A DNA stretch of 64,000 bases from Ferrovibrio xuzhouensis (GTDB taxonomy: Bacteria; Pseudomonadota; Alphaproteobacteria; Ferrovibrionales; Ferrovibrionaceae), in NCBI RefSeq assembly GCF_042648965.1, contig NZ_JBHRYJ010000001.1, positions 620,001 through 684,000 of the forward strand, written 5' to 3'. Within the stretch, counting starts at the first letter, position 1, and every line of letters starts with the position of its first letter. Below, in pieces: positions 19,566 to 28,313 of the stretch. Made by a program: the position numbers and the translations under genes. The notes under the pieces are model-generated. The model saw only the letters and a program-made list of their open reading frames with translations, was not told the origin of the DNA and did no database searches.

Positions 19566-20249
19566 ATGAGCGCGCCGGCCGAATCGCTGACGATCGACGA
19601 CCTCAGCCGCACCATTCCGATCTTTCCGCTGCGCGGGGTGCTGCTGCTGCCGCGTGCCTTGCTGCCGCTGAACGTCTTCGAGCCACGCTATCTGGCGATG
19701 ACCCGTGACGCGCTCGGCACCGTCGAGGCAACGGGCCGCGGCCTGATCGGCATGATCCAGCCGACCGAGCCCGAGCGCGGCGGCCAGCGCCCCGATCTCT
19801 ACCGGATCGGCTGCCTCGGCGAGATCGCCGGCGCCGCCGAAACCGAGGACGGCCGCATCCTGATCACGCTGCGCGGCATCTGCCGGTTCCATGTCGCCCG
19901 CGAACTCGAGGCCGGCACATTGTATCGCCAGGTCGATGCCGATTATGCCGCCTTCGCCGCCGACCTCGAGGTCGCGCCGGATGGCATCTGCCAGCGCGAC
20001 CGCCTGCTGAAAGCCCTGCAGGCCTTCTGCGACCGTCAGGGCCTGCCGGCCGACTGGGATTCGATCAACACCGCCCCGGACGACCTGCTGGTGCATTCGC
20101 TGGCCATGGTCTGTCCCTTCTCGGCTGGCGAAAAACAGGCCCTGCTCGAAGCGCCGGATTTCGCCGCCCGGGCCGAGATGCTGATCACCCTGATGGAAAT
20201 GGCCGTGCTGGAGCCCGGCGGCCCGCCCTTTGGCCGCAAACTGAACTGA
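19566..20249 (+). CDS. LON N-terminal domain protein
   Basis: This 227-residue protein is a stand-alone LON substrate-binding domain. The start TIPIFPLRGVLLLPRALLPL and NVFEPRYLAM are the family hallmarks. There is no ATPase or Ser-Lys protease domain. Such proteins are common in alphaproteobacteria, often beside a Trm112-like gene as here. The role is not established. It starts 12 bp after the thioredoxin-TPR gene and precedes the Trm112 gene by 13 bp, so the order is operonic. Confidence 0.9.
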   Translation: MSAPAESLTIDDLSRTIPIFPLRGVLLLPRALLPLNVFEPRYLAMTRDALGTVEATGRGLIGMIQPTEPERGGQRPDLYRIGCLGEIAGAAETEDGRILITLRGICRFHVARELEAGTLYRQVDADYAAFAADLEVAPDGICQRDRLLKALQAFCDRQGLPADWDSINTAPDDLLVHSLAMVCPFSAGEKQALLEAPDFAARAEMLITLMEMAVLEPGGPPFGRKLN

Positions 20250-20262
20250 CCGGAGTATCCCG

Positions 20263-20520
20263 ATGAGCGACACACCTGCGGCCGGCCCGGCGCCGGTCGA
20301 TCCGAAACTGCTGGAGCTGCTGGTCTGCCCAGTCACCAAGGAACGGCTGACCTGGGACCGCCTGCGCAACGAGCTGGTCAGCGAAAAGGCCGGCCTCGCC
20401 TTCCCGATCCGTGACGGCATCCCGATCATGCTGGTCGACGAGGCGCGTCAGCTCGACGATACGCCCGACCATGCCCAATCTGCGCTCGACAAGGCGGCTG
20501 CCGAGAAGCCTGCCTCCTGA
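20263..20520 (+). CDS. Trm112 family protein
   Basis: This 85-residue protein belongs to the Trm112/YcaR family. It has LLELLVCPVTKERL near residues 14-27 and ends in the conserved FPIRDGIPIMLVDEAR. Bacterial members are small partners of methyltransferases or envelope enzymes, and the zinc-binding cysteines of eukaryotic Trm112 are mostly absent, with only one Cys here. A good ribosome-binding site CCGGAG precedes it. Its stop overlaps the start of the DUF971 gene (TGATG). Confidence 0.9.
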   Translation: MSDTPAAGPAPVDPKLLELLVCPVTKERLTWDRLRNELVSEKAGLAFPIRDGIPIMLVDEARQLDDTPDHAQSALDKAAAEKPAS

Positions 20521-20927
20521 TGCCATCATCGGGCATGAACCCGCAGTCGCCCTACCAGCGCGCCGGCCGGCCGGCCTGCACCGAGCTGCGCTACAAATCC
20601 GCCGAGAAGCGCCTCGAGATCGCCTATGCCGACGGCAAGGCCTTCGGCTTCACGGCGGAATTCCTGCGCATCGAAAGCCCCTCAGCTGAAGTGCAGGGCC
20701 ATGGCGGCACCGACAAGACACTGGTGCCCGGCCGCCGTGAGGTCGGCATCACCGCCATCGATCCGGTCGGCAGTTACGCCGTGCGACTGACCTTCGACGA
20801 CCTGCACGATACCGGGCTGTACAGCTGGGAATGGTTCTACGACCGCGGCCATGACCAGGACCAACTCTGGGCTGAGTATCTCGCCCGCATGCAGGCCCGC
20901 GGCCTCAGCCGCGACCCACGCGCCTGA
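20520..20927 (+). CDS. DUF971 domain protein
   Basis: This 135-residue protein is a DUF971 (gamma-butyrobetaine hydroxylase N-terminal-like) domain. Hallmarks are LRYKSAEKRLEIAYADGKAF, the FLRIESPSAEVQGH stretch, VGSYAVRLTFDDLHDTGLYSW and WEWFYDRG. Bacterial members occur with Mrp/NBP35 iron-sulfur carriers or alone. The start at 20520 overlaps the Trm112 stop; an alternative ATG six codons in (20535) is possible. It is the last gene of the thioredoxin-TPR series. Confidence 0.87.
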   Translation: MPSSGMNPQSPYQRAGRPACTELRYKSAEKRLEIAYADGKAFGFTAEFLRIESPSAEVQGHGGTDKTLVPGRREVGITAIDPVGSYAVRLTFDDLHDTGLYSWEWFYDRGHDQDQLWAEYLARMQARGLSRDPRA

Positions 20928-20936
20928 GCCGACTAT

Positions 20937-20968
20937 AAAAAAAACCGGCCGGGTTTGCGCCCGGCCGG
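20937..20968 (-). terminator. Intrinsic terminator of the homospermidine synthase gene
   Basis: The 9-bp perfect stem CCGGCCGGG (20945-20953) with CCCGGCCGG (20960-20968) encloses a 6-nt loop. Eight A residues at 20937-20944 read as U8 on the minus transcript. This is a textbook terminator 26 bp past the hss stop, and it may also stop plus-strand readthrough. Confidence 0.85.
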
Positions 20969-20994
20969 CTGTCGTTTCAGTCCGGCGCCGCGCG

Positions 20995-22404
20995 TCAGAC
21001 CACGCGGAAATTCTTGAACTGCCAGGGGTCCGCGCGATCGATGTCCTCGGGGAACAGGGTCTCGCGCTCGGCCAGCGGCGTCCAGTCGGTATAGGCGCCG
21101 GCCATCTCGCCGAGATACGGCCGGCAGATGTCCATGATCCGCGCGTGGTCGAGTTCGTCGGCCTCGACCGGGCCGGCCTTCGGGTTCTCGATCGCCCAGA
21201 TCAGGCCGCCGAGCACCGCGACGGTGACCTGCAGCGAGGTGGCGTTGTTGTGCGGCACCAGCTTGCGGGCCTCCTCGATGGTGAGCCGCGAGCCGTACCA
21301 GTAGGCGCCCTTCTTGTGGCCCATCAGCAGCACGCCGAGTTCGTCCATGCCGGAGGTGATCTCGTCCATCATCAGCCGCTTGCTCGGCTGCATGTCCCAG
21401 TTCTTGCCGGCGATCTCGTGCAGCGAGAGCACGGCATCGTCGCAGGGATGATAGGCATAATGCACGGTGGGGCGGTAGGCCACCGCGGCGCCGTCCTTCA
21501 CCGAGTAATAGTCGGCCATCGAGATCGACTCGTTATGGGTGACCAGGAAGCCGTGCATCGGGCCTTCCAGCGGCGTCCACGAGCGCACCCGGGTGCCGGC
21601 ACCCGGCCGCATCAGGTAGATCGCGGCGTCGCAGCCGAAATCATGGCGCTTGCCGTCGGCCGGCATGGTCTTCTCGTGGCTGCCCCAGCCGAGTTCGGCC
21701 GGCTGGCAACCCTCGCCGACGAAGCCGTCGATCGACCAGGTATTGACGAATTCGCCGCGCCGCTTGGGCTGCACCTGCGCCACCTGGGTGTCGCGCTCGG
21801 CGATATGGATCACCTTGACGCCGAGCGCCTGGGCGAGCTTGGCCCAGCCGGCACGGTCGGCCGGCACGGTGGTGCCATGACCGGTGTCGCGCGCGATATG
21901 CAGCAGGGCTTCCTTGACGAAATGCGACACCAGGCCGGGGTTGGCGCCATGGGTCAGCACGGCAGTGGGGCCGTTTCTGTACTTCTCGGCCAGCGCCCGG
22001 GCAGTTTCGCGCAGCGCGTAGTTCGACCGTTGCGACGGGGTTTTCGACGGATCGGTATAGCCGCCGACCCAGGGCTCGATGCAGGTGTCGAGATAGAAGG
22101 CGCCGCGCGCCTGCGCCAGCTCGATCAGCGCCACCGACGAGACATCGACGGACAGATTGAGCAGGAAGTCGCCCGCACCCAGCAGCGGCTCGAGCACCGT
22201 CTGGTAATTGTCGCGGGTCAGCGGCTGCCGGACGAAGCGGATGCCGTATTCGTTGGCGACGTCATGGCCGCGGTCCTCTGCGGTGACGATGACGATGCGG
22301 TCGGCCGGCATGTCGATGTGGCGCAGGATCAGCGGCAGGACGCCCTGGCCGATGCTGCCGAACCCGACCATGACCAGGCGGCCCGAAAACGACACATGCT
22401 TCAT
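20995..22404 (-). CDS. hss: Homospermidine synthase
   Basis: This 469-residue enzyme condenses two putrescines (or putrescine and spermidine) into homospermidine using NAD as a hydride carrier. The NAD-binding start VMVGFGSIGQGVLPL is at about 11-25, and YLDTCIEPWVGG and HGANPGLVSHF are typical of the bacterial family. The start MKHVSFSGRL at 22404 follows a GGAG site and fits the family. It lies downstream of ornithine decarboxylase, whose product putrescine is its substrate, and is followed by a strong terminator. Confidence 0.95.
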   Translation of the reverse strand: MKHVSFSGRLVMVGFGSIGQGVLPLILRHIDMPADRIVIVTAEDRGHDVANEYGIRFVRQPLTRDNYQTVLEPLLGAGDFLLNLSVDVSSVALIELAQARGAFYLDTCIEPWVGGYTDPSKTPSQRSNYALRETARALAEKYRNGPTAVLTHGANPGLVSHFVKEALLHIARDTGHGTTVPADRAGWAKLAQALGVKVIHIAERDTQVAQVQPKRRGEFVNTWSIDGFVGEGCQPAELGWGSHEKTMPADGKRHDFGCDAAIYLMRPGAGTRVRSWTPLEGPMHGFLVTHNESISMADYYSVKDGAAVAYRPTVHYAYHPCDDAVLSLHEIAGKNWDMQPSKRLMMDEITSGMDELGVLLMGHKKGAYWYGSRLTIEEARKLVPHNNATSLQVTVAVLGGLIWAIENPKAGPVEADELDHARIMDICRPYLGEMAGAYTDWTPLAERETLFPEDIDRADPWQFKNFRVV

Positions 22405-22486
22405 TCTGGAGTCTCCTTCTGTAGGCAAGACCGGGGATCCCGCTCCCGGCCCTTGTTAGCGCAAACCTATGACGGCTGGACGTCAG

Positions 22487-23746
22487 TCAGGCAATGGCGA
22501 TACCGGGGGTTTCGAGCAGGGGCGGGTCGGAAACCTCGACCAGCCGGCCCCGGTCGAAACCGTTAAAGGCGGTCCGCAAGGTCGCCCCGTAGGCCCCGAG
22601 CTGGCCGATCTCGATCCAGTCGCCCTCGGCGATATCGGCCGGCAGGGCGAAACCGCCATCCATGCGGTCGAGGCTGTCGCAGGTCGGCCCGAACAGGGTG
22701 TAGCTCTGGCCGGCCGCCGCCGAGGCCCGCCCCTGATCCGCACGAAGCGGGCGGACCGGGAAGCGCCAGCCGAGGCTGCCGGCGTCGGCCAGGCTGCCAT
22801 AGACGCCGTCGTTGATGTAGAGCGCATCGCCCCGGCGGGCCTGCACCTGCACCACCACCGAGGCGCCCTGGGCGACCAGCACGCGGCCGGGCTCGGCCCA
22901 GATTTCGGCCGGGGCATGGACGCCCAGCCGGTCGCGCAGCCGGTCCACGCCGGCATCGATCTCGGCCATGATGGCGGCCAGTTCCGGCAGGTCGGCGCCC
23001 GGATAAGCCACGGGAAAGCCGCCGCCGACATCGAGGATGTCGAGCTTCACGCCGGCCTGCGCCGCGGCATCCGCCGCCAGCGCGATGGCCTGGCTCCAGC
23101 GGGCCGGGTCGGTGCATTGCGAACCAACATGGAAGGAAATGCCGAGCCGGACGGCCATGCCACGCGCGGCCCGCAGCAGGGCCGGCGCGTCTTCCATGGC
23201 GGCACCGAACTTGCCCGACAGGTCGAGGCCGGCATTGCCCTTGGGCAGTGCCAGCCGCAGGATCAGGCCGAGATCGTTGGCGCGCCCGTCATCACTCTGG
23301 CGGGTTTCAGCCGCGATCTTGGCCAGCTCGTCGGCGCTGTCGAAGGCAAAGTCGCGCACGCCATGCTCAACGTAAGCCGCGCGGATCGCCGAGCGGGCCT
23401 TCACCGGGTGCATGTAGTGGATGCTGGCTTCCGGCAGCACCTGGCGCACCAGGGCGACCTCGGCCGGCGAGGCGCAGTCGAAGGCGCGCAGGCCGCCGCG
23501 CCACAGCGCCGACAGCACGCGGGGCTCCGGGTTGCACTTCACGGCATACAGCGTGCGGCCGGCAAAGGCCGCAGTGAAGCTGCGCGCCGCCGCCTCGATG
23601 GCGGCCGGACGCAGGCAGTGCAGCGGCTCTTCCGGGCGCAACCGGGCGACCACGGCATCCACCGTGGGCAGGGCATCGGATTTCGGGCCGCGGGCGAACT
23701 CGCGGCGGAGCGGGGAAACGGCGACGCGAAGGCGGGACGCAGTCAT
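22487..23746 (-). CDS. odc: Ornithine decarboxylase (PLP fold III)
   Basis: This 419-residue protein is a eukaryotic-type (fold III) ornithine or ornithine/lysine decarboxylase that makes putrescine. The PLP lysine is K70 in LYAVKCNPEP. HVGSQ binds phosphate-side residues, LDVGGGFP is the glycine loop, WAEPGR follows, and LFGPTCDSLD carries the active-site cysteine contributed across the dimer. An N-terminal extension of about 40 residues precedes the barrel. The ATG at 23746 has GGGAG six bases upstream and is preferred to the ATG at 23767. The gene is preceded by a long structured leader and followed 82 bp later by hss. Confidence 0.93.
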   Translation of the reverse strand: MTASRLRVAVSPLRREFARGPKSDALPTVDAVVARLRPEEPLHCLRPAAIEAAARSFTAAFAGRTLYAVKCNPEPRVLSALWRGGLRAFDCASPAEVALVRQVLPEASIHYMHPVKARSAIRAAYVEHGVRDFAFDSADELAKIAAETRQSDDGRANDLGLILRLALPKGNAGLDLSGKFGAAMEDAPALLRAARGMAVRLGISFHVGSQCTDPARWSQAIALAADAAAQAGVKLDILDVGGGFPVAYPGADLPELAAIMAEIDAGVDRLRDRLGVHAPAEIWAEPGRVLVAQGASVVVQVQARRGDALYINDGVYGSLADAGSLGWRFPVRPLRADQGRASAAAGQSYTLFGPTCDSLDRMDGGFALPADIAEGDWIEIGQLGAYGATLRTAFNGFDRGRLVEVSDPPLLETPGIAIA

Positions 23747-23773
23747 GGCGAACTCCCATAACGGCAAACGACG

Positions 23774-23790
23774 GCTCCCGGCACGGGAGC
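23774..23790 (-). promoter_or_regulatory. Hairpin upstream of odc ribosome-binding site
   Basis: GCTCCCG (23784-23790 on the minus strand) pairs with CGGGAGC (23774-23780) over a 3-nt loop, ending 27 bp before the odc start. Its 5' arm CTCCC could instead pair with the odc Shine-Dalgarno GGGAG (around 23753-23757). Two exclusive structures of this kind would allow translational switching. This is seen in sequence, but no folding calculation was made. Confidence 0.5.
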
Positions 23791-23882
23791 GCGGCGGACT
23801 TCAGGATGTCTGGAAATGCGGAACCGATCCGGCTGGCCGCAATGACTTGCGGGCGTGATCGCCAGGGACCGGTTCGCGGGGG

Positions 23883-23918
23883 CTATCGACCGCCCCAGCT
23901 TATACTAAGCGCAACCAT
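23883..23918 (-). CDS. Putative 11-residue leader peptide upstream of odc
   Basis: A short ORF on the minus strand encodes MVALSISWGGR and a TAG stop. It has an excellent ribosome-binding site, AAGGAG (23930-23925), six bases before the ATG at 23918. It lies 136 bp upstream of odc inside the long leader. Gammaproteobacterial speF is controlled by a leader peptide that senses ornithine, so a related but distinct uORF mechanism is possible here. The peptide has no ornithine codon logic that I can see, and its function is inferred from position and the strength of the site. Confidence 0.5.
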   Translation of the reverse strand: MVALSISWGGR

Positions 23919-24107
23919 CGTCTGCTCCTTCAAGGCACCAGCCCACTCTGCCCAGATTTACTTGGTTCTGGCTGGCTCTCCGAAAAGGACGCTCCGTCGT
24001 TGCTTGACCGAACTGGCGGCCGGGGGCACGTGCGATCTGCGTCTTGACGCGTCACTTAAAGCAATTGCGCCGCGATGCAAGATAAAATTTCAATTACGGC
24101 GAAAATG

Positions 24108-25001
24108 TCATATTCCGGGCGGCAGCAGCGCGAGGTATTCGCAGACCAGCGTGGCCGCCGCCAGCGCGGTGATCTCGGCGTGATCGTAGGCCGGCGCCAC
24201 CTCGACCATGTCCATGCCGGCGAAATTCACCCCGGCGAGGCCGCGTAGCAGCGCCTGCGCCTGCCAGGTGGCCAGCCCGCCGATCTCCGGCGTGCCGGTG
24301 CCCGGCGCAAAGGCGGGGTCCAGCGCGTCGATGTCGAACGACAGATAGGCCGGCGCCAGGCCGACCGTGCTGCGGATACGCTCGGCCACGGCGGCCACGC
24401 CCTGCTCATGGACCTCCTGGGCGGACACGATGGTCACCCCCTGCCCCAAGGTCCAGTCGAGCACGTCATTCTGCACCGGCGAGCGGATGCCGATCTGGAT
24501 CATCCGGCGTGCATCGACCAGGCCCTCGCGGATGGCGTGGTAGAAGCAGGAGCCATGGCCGTAAGCCAGGCCGAAGCTGTCCGGCCAGGTATCCACATGG
24601 GCGTCGAAATGCACGAGGCCGACCGGCCCGCCCTGCCGCTTCGCCAGCGCGCGCAGCAGCGGCAGGGCGATGGCATGGTCGCCACCGAGTGTGACGAGGT
24701 GGCGGAAGCCGGCTGCTTGCCGCTCGATCAGGGCGAGGCTGGCCGGCACATCGCCAAGCGCAATCGCGAAGTCGCCCATATCGGACAGGCCGGCCGCGAG
24801 GTCGCGGCGGGCGACGGGGTGGTCGCCGTCGACCAGCATGCGGCTGGCGCGACGGATCGCGTCGGGCCCGAAGCGGGCGCCGGGCCGGTTGGTGGTAGCG
24901 ATATCGAAGGGGATGCCGGCGACGGCGAGTGCCGGGTCAGTGTCGCGCCGGGTGACGCCGAGAAAACCGCCGGACAGGGCGAAAGTCGGAACACCGGTCA
25001 T
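24108..25001 (-). CDS. speB: Agmatinase/ureohydrolase family protein
   Basis: This 297-residue protein belongs to the arginase/agmatinase superfamily, which uses a dinuclear manganese site. Metal motifs are GGDHAI (about 105-110), HFDAHVDTW and SFDIDALDP. The start with ALAVAGIPFD and RPGARFGPDAIR is agmatinase-like. Agmatinase hydrolyses agmatine to putrescine and urea, which fits the polyamine neighbours, though guanidinobutyrase or other ureohydrolase specificity cannot be excluded. Its start lies one base after the DUF155 stop, and it is followed by the odc leader. Confidence 0.88.
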   Translation of the reverse strand: MTGVPTFALSGGFLGVTRRDTDPALAVAGIPFDIATTNRPGARFGPDAIRRASRMLVDGDHPVARRDLAAGLSDMGDFAIALGDVPASLALIERQAAGFRHLVTLGGDHAIALPLLRALAKRQGGPVGLVHFDAHVDTWPDSFGLAYGHGSCFYHAIREGLVDARRMIQIGIRSPVQNDVLDWTLGQGVTIVSAQEVHEQGVAAVAERIRSTVGLAPAYLSFDIDALDPAFAPGTGTPEIGGLATWQAQALLRGLAGVNFAGMDMVEVAPAYDHAEITALAAATLVCEYLALLPPGI

Positions 25002-25002
25002 G

Positions 25003-25851
25003 TCAGAAAATCCAGTCGATCAGGGTCAGCGCGATCTCGAAGACGATCAGCAGCACGATGGCCGCCTCGAGCCGCAGGCTGCGCTGGGCGTCGATCAGGT
25101 CGGTCAGCGCCCGGGTGGTATTCTGGATCACCGTCACCTTGTTGGCCAGCGCGTCGGCGCGCTCGGTCAGCTCGTATTCGTCCTGCAGGCGGCTGAACAG
25201 GCGCTCCAGCTCCGGCCGGTCCCACAGCACGTCGGGCTTGTCCTCGACGGCGACGCGGCCGGCAACCCGGTGCTGCACCAGCAGCGATTCGCCGATCAGC
25301 TTCAGCAGCTGCTTGCGGTTGCCCGGCACCCGGCCGTCGCCGGCCATGTTGCGCGCCAGCGGGTCGATGATGTCGAAAACCTTGCTGACCTCGCGCTCGT
25401 TATGGGCAAGCGCCACGCTTTTCCCCAACACGTCGGCGATCACCAGGAAACGCTCCGGCGTCAGCTCGCGCAGCTGCAGCGGACCGCCGGGCGGAATCGC
25501 ATCTTCGCCGCCGGCATCGCCGATCCGGATGGTGGCAACCTCGTCCTCCAGCGGCGTATGGCTGCCGCTGACGCGCGGCTGGATCATGCGCAGGATGTCG
25601 TCTTCCTCGACCGGCGACAGGCCGGCGATCACCGCGGCGCCGTAGCGGAACAGGGCGACCATGCCGCGGTCGCCGACCCGGAAGGCGAAGGGCACCGTCG
25701 AGATGGCGTCCGAGCGTTCCAGCCCGGTGGTGTCGATGCGCTCGCCGAGCAGGATCGCGCGCACGGTCAGCAGCCGTGCCGCCGCCGGGCTGGCGGACTG
25801 GGCGGCGGAAGCGGCAGCGGAAGACTGGGCGATGGTCTGCGGATCGGTCAC
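25003..25851 (-). CDS. RMD1/YagE (DUF155) family protein
   Basis: This 282-residue protein is a DUF155 family member. The family includes the yeast mitochondrial RMD proteins. An Ala/Ser-rich N-terminus precedes the domain, which has FRVGDRGMVALFRYGAAVI, the helical LAHNEREVSKVFDIIDPLA and DEYELTERADALANK. A single C-terminal hydrophobic segment (about 262-280) likely anchors it in the membrane. Function in bacteria is not established. It is one base upstream of the speB-like gene, and the two are surely cotranscribed. Confidence 0.85.
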   Translation of the reverse strand: MTDPQTIAQSSAAASAAQSASPAAARLLTVRAILLGERIDTTGLERSDAISTVPFAFRVGDRGMVALFRYGAAVIAGLSPVEEDDILRMIQPRVSGSHTPLEDEVATIRIGDAGGEDAIPPGGPLQLRELTPERFLVIADVLGKSVALAHNEREVSKVFDIIDPLARNMAGDGRVPGNRKQLLKLIGESLLVQHRVAGRVAVEDKPDVLWDRPELERLFSRLQDEYELTERADALANKVTVIQNTTRALTDLIDAQRSLRLEAAIVLLIVFEIALTLIDWIF

Positions 25852-25921
25852 GGGGATCTCTTGGCTCGACGGCCCGCCTATAGCATAGGCATGACCGGCC
25901 GGATGTTACAGATTGATGGCG

Positions 25922-27178
25922 TCAGACACGCTCGCCACGCAGCAGCCGGGGCAGGACACCGACCTCGCCCATGGCATGGCGCATGAAGAATTTCTTCACC
26001 GGCGGCAGCCGCTCGATGATCCCAAGCCCAAGATCGCGGGCCAGCCGCAGCGGCGCAATGTCGTTGGAGAACAGTCTTGTCAGCCCGTCGGTGACGGCCG
26101 ACAGCACGAAGGCATCGACCCGGCGCCAGCGGGCATAACGCTCCAGCACGTCCTCGCGGCCGATATCAAGGCCGAGCCGGTGCGCCTCGACCACCGCCTC
26201 GGTCAGTGCCGCGATGTCGCGCAGGCCAAGATTGAGGCCCTGGCCGGCGATCGGATGGATGCCGTGGGCGGCGTCGCCGACCAGCGCCAGCCGGTGGCCG
26301 ACATAGCGTTCGGCATGCAGGAAGGTCAGCGGATAGGACCAGCGCGGGCCGGTGACATGGGCCTCGCCATAACCGTCGCCGAAGCGGTGGCGCATCTCGG
26401 CCTCGAAAGCCGCGTCGTCGAGCGCCATGATGGCGGCGGCGCGCGCGGTGGGTTCGGTCCAGACCAGCGACGAGCGGTGGGTGCCGTCGGCGGCATCGGT
26501 CATCGGCAGGATGGCGAACGGCCCGGCCGGCAGGAAGCGCTCCTGCGCCACGCCCTCGTGGTCGAGGTCATGGGCCACGGTGCAGACGATGCCGGTCTGG
26601 TTGTAGCGCCATTCGGTGGTGCGGATGCCGGCACCGGCGCGCACCGCCGACTGCCGGCCATCGGCGCCGATCACCAGCCAGGCGCGGATCAGGCTGCCGT
26701 CGGCGAGTTCGATTTCGGCCGGCCGCCCGGCACCGGGCTCCCCGTGGTCGATGCGGGCGGCCGTCATCGGCGCCTGCAGGCGCAGCCTGGGCAGCCCGGC
26801 GATGGCGGCCTGCTGGGCCTGGCGCATCACCCGGTTCTCGACCAGGTAGCCGAAGGGCTGGTCGCCGATGGCGCTGTGGTCGTAATGCAGGAACAGCAGC
26901 GAGTCGCCATCGGACACCCGGATGTCCCACATCGGCTGGGCGGCGGCGACATGGTTCCACAGGCCGATCGCCGCCAGCATGCGCTGGGACGCGAGCGCGA
27001 TGGCCGAAACGCGGCCGTCGAAACCGGCGGCCAACGCCCGGGCGGGGTCTTCGCGGTCGATCACGGTGACGGAAATGCCGTGGCTGGCCAAGGCGATAGC
27101 CTGGGTCAGGCCGGCCAGGCCGCCACCAATGATGGCAACGTCGACGGGGTCGTTCTGCGCGGTACTGGACTGGGTCAT
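25922..27178 (-). CDS. UbiH/UbiF/COQ6-type FAD monooxygenase
   Basis: This 418-residue flavoprotein belongs to the ubiquinone-biosynthesis hydroxylase family. It shows the GxGxxG dinucleotide motif IIGGGLAGLTQAIAL near 16-30, the ADGRQSAVR motif and the second FAD motif ALVGDAAHGIHPIAGQGLNLGLRD, whose pattern GD(A)AH is diagnostic. It would hydroxylate the quinone ring at the inner membrane. The ATG at 27178 gives the family length; an upstream Arg-rich in-frame stretch is not protein-like. It is divergent from the DUF1194 gene. Confidence 0.92.
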   Translation of the reverse strand: MTQSSTAQNDPVDVAIIGGGLAGLTQAIALASHGISVTVIDREDPARALAAGFDGRVSAIALASQRMLAAIGLWNHVAAAQPMWDIRVSDGDSLLFLHYDHSAIGDQPFGYLVENRVMRQAQQAAIAGLPRLRLQAPMTAARIDHGEPGAGRPAEIELADGSLIRAWLVIGADGRQSAVRAGAGIRTTEWRYNQTGIVCTVAHDLDHEGVAQERFLPAGPFAILPMTDAADGTHRSSLVWTEPTARAAAIMALDDAAFEAEMRHRFGDGYGEAHVTGPRWSYPLTFLHAERYVGHRLALVGDAAHGIHPIAGQGLNLGLRDIAALTEAVVEAHRLGLDIGREDVLERYARWRRVDAFVLSAVTDGLTRLFSNDIAPLRLARDLGLGIIERLPPVKKFFMRHAMGEVGVLPRLLRGERV

Positions 27179-27296
27179 GGCGGCAGGATCGACCCTGCCC
27201 TGCCGCTTGTCCAGTGTCGGACCGGGCGCCATTCCCCGCCCACCGCCCCGTCCTTCCCATTGGACGCGGCCGGGGCGCCGTACTAGCTTGTTCCGC

Positions 27297-28157
27297 ATGC
27301 TGTTACGGCCTGTCGTCGCCTCTGTGCTGGCGTTGGTCGCGGCCGCCGGCTTCCTCCTGCCGAGGATGGCGACGGCCGGGGAGAAACCTGCGGTCGATCT
27401 CGCGCTCATGCTGGCGGTCGACATCTCGGGTAGCATCGATCTCGACGAGGCACGGCTGCAGCGCGAGGGCTATGCCCAGGCGATCAGCGATCCGGCGGTG
27501 ATCAAGGCGATCACCTCAGGCATCAACGGCCGCATCGCGGTGGCCTATTTCGAGTGGTCGGACAGCTATACCCAGAATGCCCTGCTCGACTGGACGGTGA
27601 TTTCCGACCGCGCCAGCGCCGAGGCGGTGGCCCGCAAACTGACCGCCGAACCGATCACCACGGCGCGGCGCACCAGCATCTCGGGCGCGATCCAGTTTGC
27701 CCTGCCGCGCTTCGCCGGCCTGCCGTACACTGCGCTGCGCCGGGTGCTTGATATCTCGGGCGACGGGCCGAATAACGATGGCGGCCCGGTCGACCTCGCC
27801 CGCGACGCGGCACTGGCCGCCGGCATCGCCATCAACGGCCTGCCGATCATGAACGGCCGGCAGAACAGCTGGGGCTTTCCCACCCTGCCCGATCTCGACA
27901 AATATTACGAAGGCTGCGTGATCGGCGGCCCCGGCGCCTTCGTGGTGGTGGCCGAGGATTTCGCCTCTTTCGACGTCGCCGTGCGCCGTAAGCTGATCCT
28001 CGAGATCGCCGCCGCGCCGGTCCCGACCCCGGCGACCCGCCCGCGGGTGATCCGGGCCCAGACGGCCGGCGGCTATGGCCAGAACGGCTACGACAGGGGC
28101 TGTGATATCGGCGAGAAGCAGAGCCGGGAATTCTGGCGCCGCCGCTTCGACCAGTAG
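27297..28157 (+). CDS. DUF1194 (vWA-like) exported protein
   Basis: This 286-residue protein has a signal peptide (hydrophobic 6-22, cleavage near ATAGE at about 28) and a von Willebrand A-like domain. LMLAVDISGSIDLDEA carries the DxSxS MIDAS motif and RVLDISGDGPNNDGG the second metal-site loop. DUF1194 proteins are typical of alphaproteobacteria and have no known role. The mature protein is probably periplasmic. A cysteine pair in the C-terminal half (YYEGC and RGCDIG) may form a disulfide. Confidence 0.88.
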   Translation: MLLRPVVASVLALVAAAGFLLPRMATAGEKPAVDLALMLAVDISGSIDLDEARLQREGYAQAISDPAVIKAITSGINGRIAVAYFEWSDSYTQNALLDWTVISDRASAEAVARKLTAEPITTARRTSISGAIQFALPRFAGLPYTALRRVLDISGDGPNNDGGPVDLARDAALAAGIAINGLPIMNGRQNSWGFPTLPDLDKYYEGCVIGGPGAFVVVAEDFASFDVAVRRKLILEIAAAPVPTPATRPRVIRAQTAGGYGQNGYDRGCDIGEKQSREFWRRRFDQ

Positions 28158-28313
28158 GCCGGCCGGGCGCCATTCCGGGGTTAGCGAAAATCCGCCGGCC
28201 GGCACCTTGGCCCTGCCCGGTTTTTGCCGTATTCCCAAGGGATAACCATACCGGACAGACAACCGGCCACCATCCGGCCTTTTGGCCATCCGACCTTTCG
28301 GGAGTTCCCTGCC

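Larger units (their letters stand above)
23758..24107 (-). ncRNA. Long 5' leader of odc, possible speF-type regulatory RNA
   Basis: About 350 nt separate the speB-like gene from odc with no ordinary gene. The minus strand shows a perfect palindrome TGACGCGTCA (24045-24054), a GGAGCGTCC...GGAGAGCC element (about 23975-23998), a CCAGCC/GGCTGG stem (23970-23975 with 23938-23943), an 11-codon upstream ORF and a hairpin before the odc ribosome-binding site. A structured leader called speF is known upstream of ornithine decarboxylase genes in alphaproteobacteria. The match here is by position and general layout, not by covariance search. Confidence 0.55.
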
